Below, in pieces: positions 1 to 6,476 of a DNA stretch of 14,360 nucleotides (positions are counted from its first letter, which is position 1; each line of letters starts with the position of its first letter). The translations under genes and the position numbers were made by a program. The notes under the pieces are model-generated. The model was not told the DNA's origin, ran no database searches, and saw only the letters and a program-made list of their open reading frames with translations. The DNA is from JBFMGS01 sp040752635 (GTDB lineage Bacteria; Bacillota; SHA-98; UBA4971): assembly GCA_040752635.1 (NCBI GenBank), contig JBFMGS010000052.1, positions 1 through 14,360 of the forward strand, written 5' to 3'.

Positions 1-2084
1 TCTTTACCTCTATTGGGGTGGGGTTTTGCCCGTTCCCGGGCGCCCCTTGACTGTCCGGACGCCCTCTCGTCGCGGGCAGCCGAGGGGGTCCATTTGCGAG
101 AGACCTCCGGCTGGCGCACCCTTTGCTCTGTCTCAAGGAAGGGGGGCCGCAGTTCCATAGCCCATGACGGATACCTCAGGACCAGGTCGCCGCTGGACCT
201 GACGAAGGGCGCGACGGGAGACATGAACGGCACACCGAAGGATCTCGTGTTAACGTATACCATCATCTGTATGAGCAATCCCACTGCGATGCCGTAGAAC
301 CCGAATGCTGCCGCAAGAAAAACGTACGCAAACCGCGTAATCCGGCCAGCGAAAGCCATATTGAAGTTGGGCACCGCGAACGATCCGAGCGCAGTGATGG
401 CCACGATGATGACGAGAATGGGGCTGACTATCGTCGCTGCGACAGCCGCCTGGCCCAAAATGAGAGCCCCGACTATGCCGAGCGTGGGCCCGATCACTCC
501 GGGCACCCTTATCCCCGCTTCCCGGATGAGTTCAAATGATACTTCCATGAGGATCACTTCAGCCACAGTGGGGAATGGGACCCTCTCGCGCGTCGCCGCG
601 ATCGCCAGCAAGAGGTCGGTCGGGATCATCTCGGGGTGGAAGTTGGTCAGGGCTATATATACGCCGGGTAACAGCACTGAAACCGCGAGGCCGAGCAACC
701 TCACAAGCCGGAGAAAAGTGCCGAAAGGCCACCTCAGAAAATGGTCCTCTGCGGCGTGCAGAAGCGACCAGAAAGTGGTTGGCGCGACAAGGCCGAAAGG
801 GCTCCCGTCGAGGAGGATTCCGACATGACCTTCCGCCAGGAACGCTGCCATTCTGTCGGGACGCTCGGTGGACTGGACCTGCGGGATCAAGACGAAAGGT
901 CTGTCTTCAATGAACTGCTCAAGCGCGCCCGTGTCCTGAACGTGGTCAGTGCGAATGCCGTTGATCCGCCTCTTCACTTCGGCGACCAGCTTGGGGTTGG
1001 CAATGCCTTCAAGATAAAGGACAGCGCAGTCCACCCGCGAGACGGTTCCAACTTTGAGCATCTCATTGACGAGGTCGGGCGTCCTCATGCGCCTTCTGAC
1101 GAGCGCCACGTTATTCTTGAGGGTCTCGTTGAAGGCTTCCTGGGGCCCGCGGACCACCATCTCGGCGGTGGGGCGGCCGATCCCCCGGTGTTCCCAGGCC
1201 TTGGTTTCAACCTCAAGCGCGATGTCGTAACCGTCAACGAAGAGGCAAGTGGTTCCCGCGATGATCCCTTCGACAGCTCCCCTCAAGTTATCCTTGCGTG
1301 TCACCTGGTTCCCGGGTAGGAGCTTTCGTTCAACCAGGCGCAACACGTCGAGGGCGTCGCGACCCTCTTCCAGGTTTGAGATGAGCATGAGAGGCTGGAG
1401 GATGGCCCAATCGATGATCTCCTTGCTCGACAGGCCCTCCATGAATACGATCGCTGCCCTGGTCGGCGAGCAAGTAGGTATGTCAAACTCGCGGACGATT
1501 ACGTCGGCGTTCAGACCGTAGTGAAGGACCTGTTTTATGGCGTCGAGGTTGGCCTCCAGTTCCCTTGCGAGCGGCTTGACCTCGTCGCCGATGCCGCCCC
1601 ACGACGGCCCGCTTTCGCCGCCCGACCCCGCGGGCTGCTCTTCAGGTTGGCTGGTTCCCTTTTCTCCATCTCTCGGTGGTGGTGGGATCTCTTCCGAAGC
1701 CTCCTGAAGATGCTGTTCCGGACGACGGGCCGGGTGCCCTGCGCCTACCTTCATGGCTTGCATCTTCTTGGGTCGGATGAACCCCCGGGGCGTTCGGGAC
1801 GTTCTGCCGGCTAACCTGTCGTCCGGTACGGGTAGTTTGTTTATCTTGTCAGGCTTTCCTGCATTTGCGTCTGCAGCCTGCTTTCCTGCGTTCCCGTCTG
1901 CCGCCTGGTTACCTTCGAATTCACCCGCAGGTTGAGGTGGGGCTGTGCCGGTTCGCGGAGGCACATCCGATGTGAGGCCTGGCAGTTTTCTCTGGGTATC
2001 GAGCACGAACTCTTCCTCGCTGGCCGGGCTTTCAAAAGTGAATATCGATATGATCTCACCGAGGACGTCCCGAAGAAAACCCAA
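1..2084 (-). CDS. GerA-family spore germination receptor subunit (partial, C-terminus beyond window)
   Basis: Spore inner-membrane subunit of a germinant receptor (GerAA/GerKA-like; SpoVAF is the main alternative). The frame is open from a TTG at 2082-2084 to the window edge, giving 694 codons without a stop. The TTG directly follows an in-frame TAG and has GGAGG at 2094-2098, 9 nt upstream; there is no ATG for the first ~107 codons. Residues 1-~175 are hydrophilic and rich in Pro, Gly and Glu. The GerA domain starts near residue 178 (VLHYGLNADVIV at about 187-198). Membrane segments lie near residues 450-475, 525-570 and 580-610. Family-typical stretches are EVSFELIREAGIRVPG (from residue 514), GALILGQAAVAATIVSP and ITALGSFAVPNF. 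The tail after SWAMELRPPF (~640) is basic and polar, as in relatives. Bacillus GerAA is about 480 residues, so this protein is long, mainly through its N-terminus. The partner B and C subunits would lie outside the window. Confidence 0.9.
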   Translation of the reverse strand, partial: MGFLRDVLGEIISIFTFESPASEEEFVLDTQRKLPGLTSDVPPRTGTAPPQPAGEFEGNQAADGNAGKQAADANAGKPDKINKLPVPDDRLAGRTSRTPRGFIRPKKMQAMKVGAGHPARRPEQHLQEASEEIPPPPRDGEKGTSQPEEQPAGSGGESGPSWGGIGDEVKPLARELEANLDAIKQVLHYGLNADVIVREFDIPTCSPTRAAIVFMEGLSSKEIIDWAILQPLMLISNLEEGRDALDVLRLVERKLLPGNQVTRKDNLRGAVEGIIAGTTCLFVDGYDIALEVETKAWEHRGIGRPTAEMVVRGPQEAFNETLKNNVALVRRRMRTPDLVNEMLKVGTVSRVDCAVLYLEGIANPKLVAEVKRRINGIRTDHVQDTGALEQFIEDRPFVLIPQVQSTERPDRMAAFLAEGHVGILLDGSPFGLVAPTTFWSLLHAAEDHFLRWPFGTFLRLVRLLGLAVSVLLPGVYIALTNFHPEMIPTDLLLAIAATRERVPFPTVAEVILMEVSFELIREAGIRVPGVIGPTLGIVGALILGQAAVAATIVSPILVIIVAITALGSFAVPNFNMAFAGRITRFAYVFLAAAFGFYGIAVGLLIQMMVYVNTRSFGVPFMSPVAPFVRSSGDLVLRYPSWAMELRPPFLETEQRVRQPEVSRKWTPSAARDERASGQSRGARERAKPHPNRGK
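1854..1907 (-). repeat. 27-bp tandem repeat (2 units) inside the GerA N-terminal extension
   Basis: Two adjacent 27-bp units, 1854-1880 and 1881-1907, match at 23 of 27 positions. On the coding (minus) strand they encode the near-identical nonapeptides QAADANAGK and QAADGNAGK. Being in frame, they duplicate a hydrophilic linker unit and do not disrupt the gene. Hydrophilic repeat-bearing N-terminal extensions are known in some GerA homologues (for example GerIA of Bacillus cereus), which makes length variation here plausible. Confidence 0.85.
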
Positions 2085-2093
2085 CTAACCTAA

Positions 2094-2098
2094 CCTCC
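2094..2098 (-). promoter_or_regulatory. Ribosome binding site deciding the TTG start of the GerA gene
   Basis: On the minus strand GGAGG lies 9 nt before the TTG at 2082-2084, and that TTG directly follows an in-frame TAG. No other codon near the 5' end of this open frame has a comparable Shine-Dalgarno sequence, so this site fixes the start. Confidence 0.75.
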
Positions 2099-2165
2099 GT
2101 CTTCTGCCAACAGATCCAATTTGGTAGCCAGAAACCCAAGCTGCTCTTGACTGTGGGGACTCTTG

Positions 2166-2289
2166 CCTGGGGTTGCCGGTGTTGCATTCCGGGTTCCCAC
2201 TCGGAGGGGGCATACCCCTCCCGTGGTCTGACGCTGCTTGCCCCAGGGTAAGGGGGGTGTTCCGTCATGCAATCACCGGCAACCCCTGG
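2166..2289 (-). repeat. Inverted-repeat element, copy A (structured, 124 nt)
   Basis: Arms 2166-2187 and 2267-2289 are inverted complements forming about 21 bp, with one T-T mismatch near the ends and one bulged base. The core arm word is GGGGTTGCCGGTG. The interior carries its own hairpin: 2203-2209 pairs with 2215-2221 (7 bp, 5-nt loop), extended by CCAC/GTGG at 2197-2200 and 2223-2226. The whole could fold as a branched structure. A related, shorter element is at 7492-7559. Strand is given as minus because in that sense it reads toward the GerA gene and matches the plus-strand sense of copy B. No target-site duplication is evident and no T-run follows, so it is not a simple terminator. Confidence 0.8.
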
Positions 2290-2347
2290 ACGAAGGGGGA
2301 AGATTTCTGAGCTCCAACTTAGGTATTCCCCACCCTGGTCGAAGTAT

Positions 2348-2361
2348 TCGGCCCGGGCCGA
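2348..2361. repeat. Perfect 14-bp palindrome upstream of the rpsB promoter
   Basis: TCGGCCCGGGCCGA is its own reverse complement and ends 56 nt before the -35 box of the rpsB promoter. Palindromes of this size can be operator sites for dimeric regulators, but no regulator is indicated here, and GC-rich palindromes arise by chance more often in GC-rich DNA. Confidence 0.45.
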
Positions 2362-2417
2362 GTGGCTAGGCGAACGGGTCTACGCCCCCAGCAGGAAAAT
2401 TTCGCGGCAGGGGTTCG

Positions 2418-2446
2418 TTGATATGCAAATACCAGTGTGGTATACT
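2418..2446 (+). promoter_or_regulatory. Sigma-A-type promoter with extended -10 for the rpsB operon
   Basis: The -35 box is TTGATA (2418-2423) and the -10 box is TATACT (2441-2446), separated by exactly 17 nt; each differs from consensus at one position. TG at 2438-2439 gives an extended -10 (TGGTATACT). Transcription would begin near 2453, leaving a leader of about 105 nt before rpsB. This is the best promoter match I found in the window and is apt for a highly expressed ribosomal operon. Confidence 0.85.
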
Positions 2447-2478
2447 ACCATTTGGTGTGAGCACGCACGTTCCTTGAT

Positions 2479-2513
2479 CCCGGCAGCGGTGCCCGTTCGC
2501 GGGTTCTGCCGGG
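2479..2513 (+). promoter_or_regulatory. Leader RNA hairpin upstream of rpsB
   Basis: In the predicted leader, CCCGGCAG (2479-2486) pairs perfectly with CTGCCGGG (2506-2513). Inside, CCCG (2492-2495) pairs with CGGG (2500-2503) across a TTCG loop, leaving an asymmetric internal loop (CGGT plus neighbours on the 5' side). No U-run follows, so it is not an intrinsic terminator. Autogenous control of rpsB through its leader is known in E. coli and structured leaders are common on ribosomal protein operons. Whether S2 binds this one is inference. Confidence 0.55.
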
Positions 2514-2559
2514 GGATGACAGGGGCGGAGGTTAAACCGGTGGGGGAGGAGGTGAGATT

Positions 2560-3426
2560 GTGGCAGTAGTTACCATGAAGCAGTTACTCGAGGCGGGCGT
2601 TCATTTCGGCCACCAGACCAGGCGATGGAACCCCAAAATGAAGCCCTACATCTTCACCGAGCGCAACGGCATATACATCATAGACCTCCAGAAAACCGTA
2701 AAGAAGGTTGAAGAGGCTTATGAGTTCGTAAAGCGCGTAGTTCAAGAAGGGGGCATTATCCTTTTTGTGGGCACGAAGAAGCAGGCCCACAATACGATAA
2801 AGGAAGAGGCCGAGCGGTGTGGCATGTTTTATGTCAACGAGCGGTGGCTCGGTGGGATGCTCACCAACTTCCGAACGATAAGGAAGCGTATCGAGCGCTT
2901 GAAAGCGCTGGAGAGGATGGAGCAAGACGGATCGTTTGGAGTGCTTCCGAAGAAAGAAGTCTTGCAGCTTTTGAAGGAGAAGGAAAGACTCGAGCGGTTC
3001 CTCGGGGGCATACGCGAGATGGCAAGCTTGCCTGACGCCGTTTTCGTGGTCGATCCGCGCAAGGAGAGAATAGCAGTGCAAGAAGCGAGAAAGCTCGGCA
3101 TACCCATAGTCGGGGTTGTGGATACCAACTGTGATCCTGACGAAGTTGATTACGTCATTCCCGGAAACGATGACGCTATCCGTGCGGTCAAACTGCTCTG
3201 CGGCAAGATGGCTGATGCGGTGATCGAGGGGCTCGAAGGCAGGGACGCGTCTCTGGCAGCGGTGGGTGAAACCGGGTCGCTGGCTGGAGAAATCCGCGAG
3301 CATGAGCTTGAGGGCGAGTACGTTGACGGTGCGACGGACGTTATCGAAATGCCGCTGGACCTTGAGGTTGCGGAGCTTTCGAATGACGATCACGCCACCG
3401 TGCGGGATAATGGCACCGACCAATAG
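2560..3426 (+). CDS. rpsB: 30S ribosomal protein S2
   Basis: Component of the small ribosomal subunit, assembled late with S1-type functions on the solvent side. The 288-residue product shows family-typical stretches: MKQLLEAGVHFGHQTRRWNP near the N-terminus, ERNGIYIIDLQKT, FVGTKKQA, NERWLGGMLTN, DAVFVVDPRKE and GIPIVGVVDTNCDP. The start is GTG at 2560 with AGGAGG at 2547-2552, 7 nt upstream. The typical S2 fold ends near residue 230; the remaining ~55 residues are acidic (many Glu and Asp) and exceed the roughly 246-residue Bacillus protein. It is first in the operon behind a strong promoter and a structured leader, with tsf 23 nt downstream, the near-universal bacterial arrangement. Confidence 0.97.
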   Translation: MAVVTMKQLLEAGVHFGHQTRRWNPKMKPYIFTERNGIYIIDLQKTVKKVEEAYEFVKRVVQEGGIILFVGTKKQAHNTIKEEAERCGMFYVNERWLGGMLTNFRTIRKRIERLKALERMEQDGSFGVLPKKEVLQLLKEKERLERFLGGIREMASLPDAVFVVDPRKERIAVQEARKLGIPIVGVVDTNCDPDEVDYVIPGNDDAIRAVKLLCGKMADAVIEGLEGRDASLAAVGETGSLAGEIREHELEGEYVDGATDVIEMPLDLEVAELSNDDHATVRDNGTDQ

Positions 3427-3449
3427 ACTACTCGAGGGGGTGGCGCCTC

Positions 3450-4073
3450 GTGGCTGTGACGGCCGAGGACATCAAAGAACTGCGGGAACGAACCGGTGCC
3501 GGGATGATGGACTGCAAGAAGGCGCTCGCCGAAACCGGCGGTGACATGGAGAAGGCCATCGCATACCTGCGGGAGAAGGGCCTGGCGAAAATGCATAAGC
3601 GTGCTGCGAGAGTTGCCGCCGAAGGTGTAGTGGAGTCGTATATTCACCTGGGCGGCAAGATCGGGGTGCTGGTAGAGGTCAACTCCGAGACCGACTTTGT
3701 GGCACGCACGGATGACTTCCGCTCGCTTGCGAAGGAGATAGCCTTGCAGATTGCGGCCTCAAAGCCGCTCTTCGTGGCTCCCGAGGATGTGCCAGAGTCC
3801 ATGCTTCAGGACGAGCGTTCCGTATACAGGGCCCAGGCTTTGAATGAAGGCAAGCCTGAGAAGGTAGTGGACAAGATCGTCGAGGGCAGGCTCAAGAAGT
3901 TCTATAGCGAAGTATGCCTGCTTGAGCAGCCGTACATCAGAGACCCGGAGAAGACGGTACGAGATCTTGTGGCCGAGGTCTCCGCGAGAACGGGCGAGAA
4001 GATCCAGGTCAGAAGGTTTGCCAGGTTTGAGGTGGGCGAAGGCGTTGAGAAGCCTGAGGCGTGCGAATGCTAA
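3450..4073 (+). CDS. tsf: Translation elongation factor Ts (short form)
   Basis: Nucleotide exchange factor that recycles EF-Tu-GDP to EF-Tu-GTP in the cytoplasm. The N-terminal UBA-like region contains ELRERTGAGMMDCKKAL (from about residue 11), the EF-Ts signature, and the core contains NSETDFVAR (residues 78-86), with Asp-Phe-Val residues known to contact EF-Tu. At 207 residues it lacks the duplicated second core subdomain of E. coli (283 aa) or Bacillus (about 293 aa) and resembles the short form known from Thermus (about 196 aa). The start is GTG at 3450, with GAGGGGG at 3434-3440, 9 nt upstream. It follows rpsB in the same transcription unit. Confidence 0.96.
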   Translation: MAVTAEDIKELRERTGAGMMDCKKALAETGGDMEKAIAYLREKGLAKMHKRAARVAAEGVVESYIHLGGKIGVLVEVNSETDFVARTDDFRSLAKEIALQIAASKPLFVAPEDVPESMLQDERSVYRAQALNEGKPEKVVDKIVEGRLKKFYSEVCLLEQPYIRDPEKTVRDLVAEVSARTGEKIQVRRFARFEVGEGVEKPEACEC

Positions 4074-4140
4074 AAGGGTCTGCACCAAAACGGTCTGCAA
4101 TAGACAGCCGTGACATGGGAAAGGGGAAGACTGGCGGAAA

Positions 4141-4872
4141 GTGGGAGAGCTAGGGGAGTCTCCTCGGTTCAAGAGGATCGTGCTGAAGCTGTCAGGGGAA
4201 GCTCTCGCAGGTCCCAGGGGTTACGGTATCGATCTTGACGTCGTCAAGATGATTGCAGAAGAAGTCCGTGAGATACATGCTCTCGGCGTCGAGACGGCCG
4301 TGGTCGTGGGCGGGGGCAACTTATGGCGTGGCGTCCAGGCGCAGGCCGCGGGGATGGACCGCGCGACCGCCGATTACATGGGCATGCTTGCCACCATCAT
4401 CAACGCGATGTCTCTCCAGGATGCCCTGGAGAAGCTCGGAGTTGACACGAGGGTCCAGACAGCTATCGAGATGCGGGAAATCGCAGAACCCTACATCCGC
4501 AGGAGAGCTATACGCCACCTCGAAAAGGGGCGTGTCGTGATATTCGCTGGCGGCACAGGCAACCCTTATTTTTCCACTGACACCGCTGCTGCACTTCGCG
4601 CCGCGGAGATCGAAGCAGAGGTTATACTGATGGCAAAGAGGGTTGACGGGGTCTACGACTCCGACCCTCTTTCCAACCCTTCTGCCAAGCGATTTACGCG
4701 TCTTACCTACATGGAGGTCATCAAGCAGGGCCTCGGCGTCATGGATTCCACGGCTGCTTCGCTATGTATGGATAATGGCATCCCCATCGTTGTGTTCAAT
4801 CTTACGAAGAAGGGGAACGTCAAGAGGGCGGTCCTCGGCGAGGAGATCGGCACTCAAGTGAGGGGGGACTAG
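4141..4872 (+). CDS. pyrH: Uridylate (UMP) kinase
   Basis: Amino-acid-kinase-family enzyme that phosphorylates UMP to UDP in pyrimidine nucleotide synthesis, usually a hexamer regulated by GTP and UTP. The 243-residue protein shows the KLSGEAL phosphate-binding stretch (residues 16-22), VVVGGGNLWRG, FAGGTGNPYFSTDTAA and LMAKRVDGVYDSDP, all hallmarks of bacterial PyrH. The start is GTG at 4141; the Shine-Dalgarno is weak (GGAAAGGGG begins about 22 nt upstream, GGCGGAAA immediately upstream), but no better in-frame start exists. It lies 67 nt after tsf, and its stop is one base before the frr ATG, so translation of the two is probably coupled. Confidence 0.96.
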   Translation: MGELGESPRFKRIVLKLSGEALAGPRGYGIDLDVVKMIAEEVREIHALGVETAVVVGGGNLWRGVQAQAAGMDRATADYMGMLATIINAMSLQDALEKLGVDTRVQTAIEMREIAEPYIRRRAIRHLEKGRVVIFAGGTGNPYFSTDTAAALRAAEIEAEVILMAKRVDGVYDSDPLSNPSAKRFTRLTYMEVIKQGLGVMDSTAASLCMDNGIPIVVFNLTKKGNVKRAVLGEEIGTQVRGD

Positions 4873-4873
4873 C

Positions 4874-5431
4874 ATGCCAGAAGACGAACGCGCCAGAGCT
4901 GAACATAAGATGAAAGATGTTCTGGAGGCGACGCGTCGGGAGTTTGCGTCAATCCGGACGGGCAGGGCAAACCCGGGCGTGCTCGACCGGGTGACGGTCG
5001 AAGCGTATGGCGATATCTATCCCATAAACCAGCTCGCCAGCATTTCTGTGCCTGAGCCGCGGCTGCTCGTCATCCAGCCATGGGACCGAAAACTGCTTTC
5101 GAGCATCGAGCGTGCGATCCTGAAGTCGGACCTGGCGCTGACGCCAGTGAACGACGGCTCGGTGATCCGCATCCCGATACCAACTCTGACCGAAGACAGA
5201 CGGCGCGAACTTGCGAAAGTTGCACGGAAGATTGCAGAAGACATGCGAGTCGCCGTGCGAAACGTGAGGCGCGAGGCGATCGATGCGCTCCGGGCCAAGC
5301 AAAAGAACAAAGAGATAACCGAGGATGACCTCAAGAAAGGCCAGGAAGAAGTGCAGAAGCTCACCGACCGGTTCATAGCGGAAATCGACTCGCTCCTTGC
5401 GGCCAAGGAGGCCGAGATAATGGAAGTCTGA
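4874..5431 (+). CDS. frr: Ribosome recycling factor
   Basis: With EF-G, splits post-termination ribosomes into subunits so they can be reused. The 185-residue length is the family norm. RTGRANPGVLDRVTVEAYG (from about residue 28) is the conserved first-helix region, followed by PWDRKLLSSIERAI, SDLALTPVNDGSVIRIP and the C-terminal helix DDLKKGQEEVQKLTDRFI. ATG at 4874 is one base after the pyrH stop, with GAGGGGG just upstream inside the end of pyrH. It is one of only three genes here that appear to use ATG. Confidence 0.97.
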   Translation: MPEDERARAEHKMKDVLEATRREFASIRTGRANPGVLDRVTVEAYGDIYPINQLASISVPEPRLLVIQPWDRKLLSSIERAILKSDLALTPVNDGSVIRIPIPTLTEDRRRELAKVARKIAEDMRVAVRNVRREAIDALRAKQKNKEITEDDLKKGQEEVQKLTDRFIAEIDSLLAAKEAEIMEV

Positions 5432-5443
5432 AGGGAGGTGGCC

Positions 5444-5620
5444 GTGTTGCCCCACGTGATCACGGACGAGTGCACCAAGTGTGGTTCATGTGCAGAGGTG
5501 TGCCCCTTTGAAGCAATTAGTGAGGGAGAGGACAAGTTTGTAATCGATCCCGAGGTTTGCACGGACTGCGGTCTGTGCGCGGAGGAGTGCTCCTCGGGCG
5601 CGATCATTGAAGAGGAGTAA
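5444..5620 (+). CDS. Small 2[4Fe-4S] ferredoxin
   Basis: Clostridial-type electron carrier of 58 residues. Two cluster-binding motifs are visible: C10-x2-C13-x2-C16-x3-C20-P and C39-x2-C42-x2-C45-x3-C49. The second is followed by Ser instead of the usual Pro. The protein is strongly acidic, as such ferredoxins are. AGGGAGG at 5432-5438 fits the GTG at 5444 (5-nt spacing) or the TTG at 5447 (8 nt); the upstream in-frame GTG at 5438 overlaps this ribosome binding site and is unlikely. It directly follows frr and precedes a strong hairpin. It is not part of the standard rpsB-frr-uppS cluster, so it looks like a lineage-specific insertion. It may serve Fe-S enzymes such as IspG encoded downstream (inference). 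Confidence 0.93.
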   Translation: MLPHVITDECTKCGSCAEVCPFEAISEGEDKFVIDPEVCTDCGLCAEECSSGAIIEEE

Positions 5621-5637
5621 CCGGATGGTAGAGGCGT

Positions 5638-5663
5638 TCAAGGGGAGGCTGGCCTCCCCTTGA
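5638..5663 (+). terminator. Strong hairpin after the ferredoxin gene (terminator or attenuator)
   Basis: Positions 5638-5648 pair perfectly with 5653-5663 (11 bp; core AAGGGGAGG / CCTCCCCTT) across a 4-nt CTGG loop, 17 nt after the ferredoxin stop. The following bases GTGTTTG give only a weak U-tract, so termination may be partial. It could separate the ribosomal half of the cluster from the lipid half, or it could be a processing or stability hairpin. Its 3' end abuts the first possible start codon of uppS. Confidence 0.6.
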
Positions 5664-6476
5664 GTGTTTGAGGGGGTGGCGGCCCTGGCATGGCCTGCGC
5701 GAGTTTTCGCGCGTTTCTTCAAGAAACCCGGAGGATCCCAGGTCAGCGACGTAGATGACCTCAGGGTTCTCGACAAATCGAAGATTCCGCGTCACGTCGC
5801 GATAATCATGGACGGCAACGGAAGGTGGGCTACCAGGCGCGGCCTTCCGAGGCTCGCCGGGCACAGGGTTGGCGCAGACAGGGCCGCGGACATAGTGAAG
5901 GCTGCCTCGGAAATCGGCGTGGAGGTCATAACTCTGTACGTGTTTTCCACCGAGAACTGGAAGAGACCTCGCGATGAGGTGGAGGGCCTGATGGACCTCC
6001 TCGTCGAGATGTTTGAGACAAAGATGCGGGATCTTGAGGACTTCGGGGCCCGAATCGTTGTCGTGGGCGCGCGCGAGAGCTTGCCTTCGGCTGTGGTTAA
6101 TGCGATGAACCGGGTTGAGCACGCGACGATGAAGAATCCCGGAATACTCGTCAATCTTGCTTTGAACTACGGTGGCCGCGACGAGATAGTAAGGGCGACA
6201 AGGCTGATTGCCGAGAAAGTTGCCCGGGGCGAACTTGTGCCGGACCAGGTCACGAGCGCCACTGTGGAATCTCACCTTTATACTGCCGGTGTGCCTCACC
6301 CGGACCTTCTGATCCGTACAGGGGGAGAGATGCGGATCTCTAACTTCCTGCTGTGGCAAGCTGCGTACGCAGAAATCCTGGTGACCCCCGTCTTCTGGCC
6401 TGATTTCTCAAGACGGGATTTCGCCCGGGCCATATGGGAATACCAGAAGCGCGCCCGCAGGTTCGGCGGTATCTAG
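5664..6476 (+). CDS. uppS: Isoprenyl transferase (undecaprenyl diphosphate synthase)
   Basis: Condenses isopentenyl diphosphate units onto farnesyl diphosphate in cis to make undecaprenyl diphosphate, the lipid carrier for cell-wall synthesis. Conserved features are IIMDGNGRWA (catalytic Asp at residue 50 in this numbering), VFSTENWKRP, LNYGGRDEIV and RTGGEMRISNFLLWQ (from residue 218) with a conserved Glu at about 237. The start is uncertain. The GTG at 5664 directly follows the hairpin and has no free ribosome binding site. GAGGGGG at 5670-5676 would suit the in-frame CTG at 5685. The GTG at 5676 overlaps that site. The ATG at 5690 is out of frame. The conserved domain begins only near residue 40, so all these starts are compatible with it. 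Confidence 0.95.
   Translation: MFEGVAALAWPARVFARFFKKPGGSQVSDVDDLRVLDKSKIPRHVAIIMDGNGRWATRRGLPRLAGHRVGADRAADIVKAASEIGVEVITLYVFSTENWKRPRDEVEGLMDLLVEMFETKMRDLEDFGARIVVVGARESLPSAVVNAMNRVEHATMKNPGILVNLALNYGGRDEIVRATRLIAEKVARGELVPDQVTSATVESHLYTAGVPHPDLLIRTGGEMRISNFLLWQAAYAEILVTPVFWPDFSRRDFARAIWEYQKRARRFGGI

Larger units (their letters stand above)
2085..2559. other. Divergent intergenic region between the GerA gene and rpsB
   Basis: 475 nt with no convincing gene. In order it holds the GerA ribosome binding site, about 70 nt of unassigned leader, a 124-nt inverted-repeat element (2166-2289), about 60 nt without visible structure, a 14-bp palindrome (2348-2361), a sigma-A-type promoter (2418-2446), and an rpsB leader with a stable hairpin (2479-2513). 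I could not find a confident promoter for the minus-strand GerA gene; a forespore sigma-G promoter would be expected from family knowledge. Confidence 0.7.

Noticed and set aside
361..1319. Plus-strand open frames (361-828, 575-913, 741-1319)
   Set aside because: They are antisense to the uninterrupted GerA-family reading frame, whose protein is recognisable along its length.
2584..3423. 279-codon open frame on the minus strand opposite rpsB
   Set aside because: It mirrors the codon structure of a clear S2 gene, has no recognisable domain and lacks a proper ribosome binding site; antisense frames this long are common in GC-rich genes.
5604..6359. 251-codon minus-strand open frame opposite uppS
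   Set aside because: uppS on the plus strand has all catalytic motifs, and the antisense product resembles nothing.
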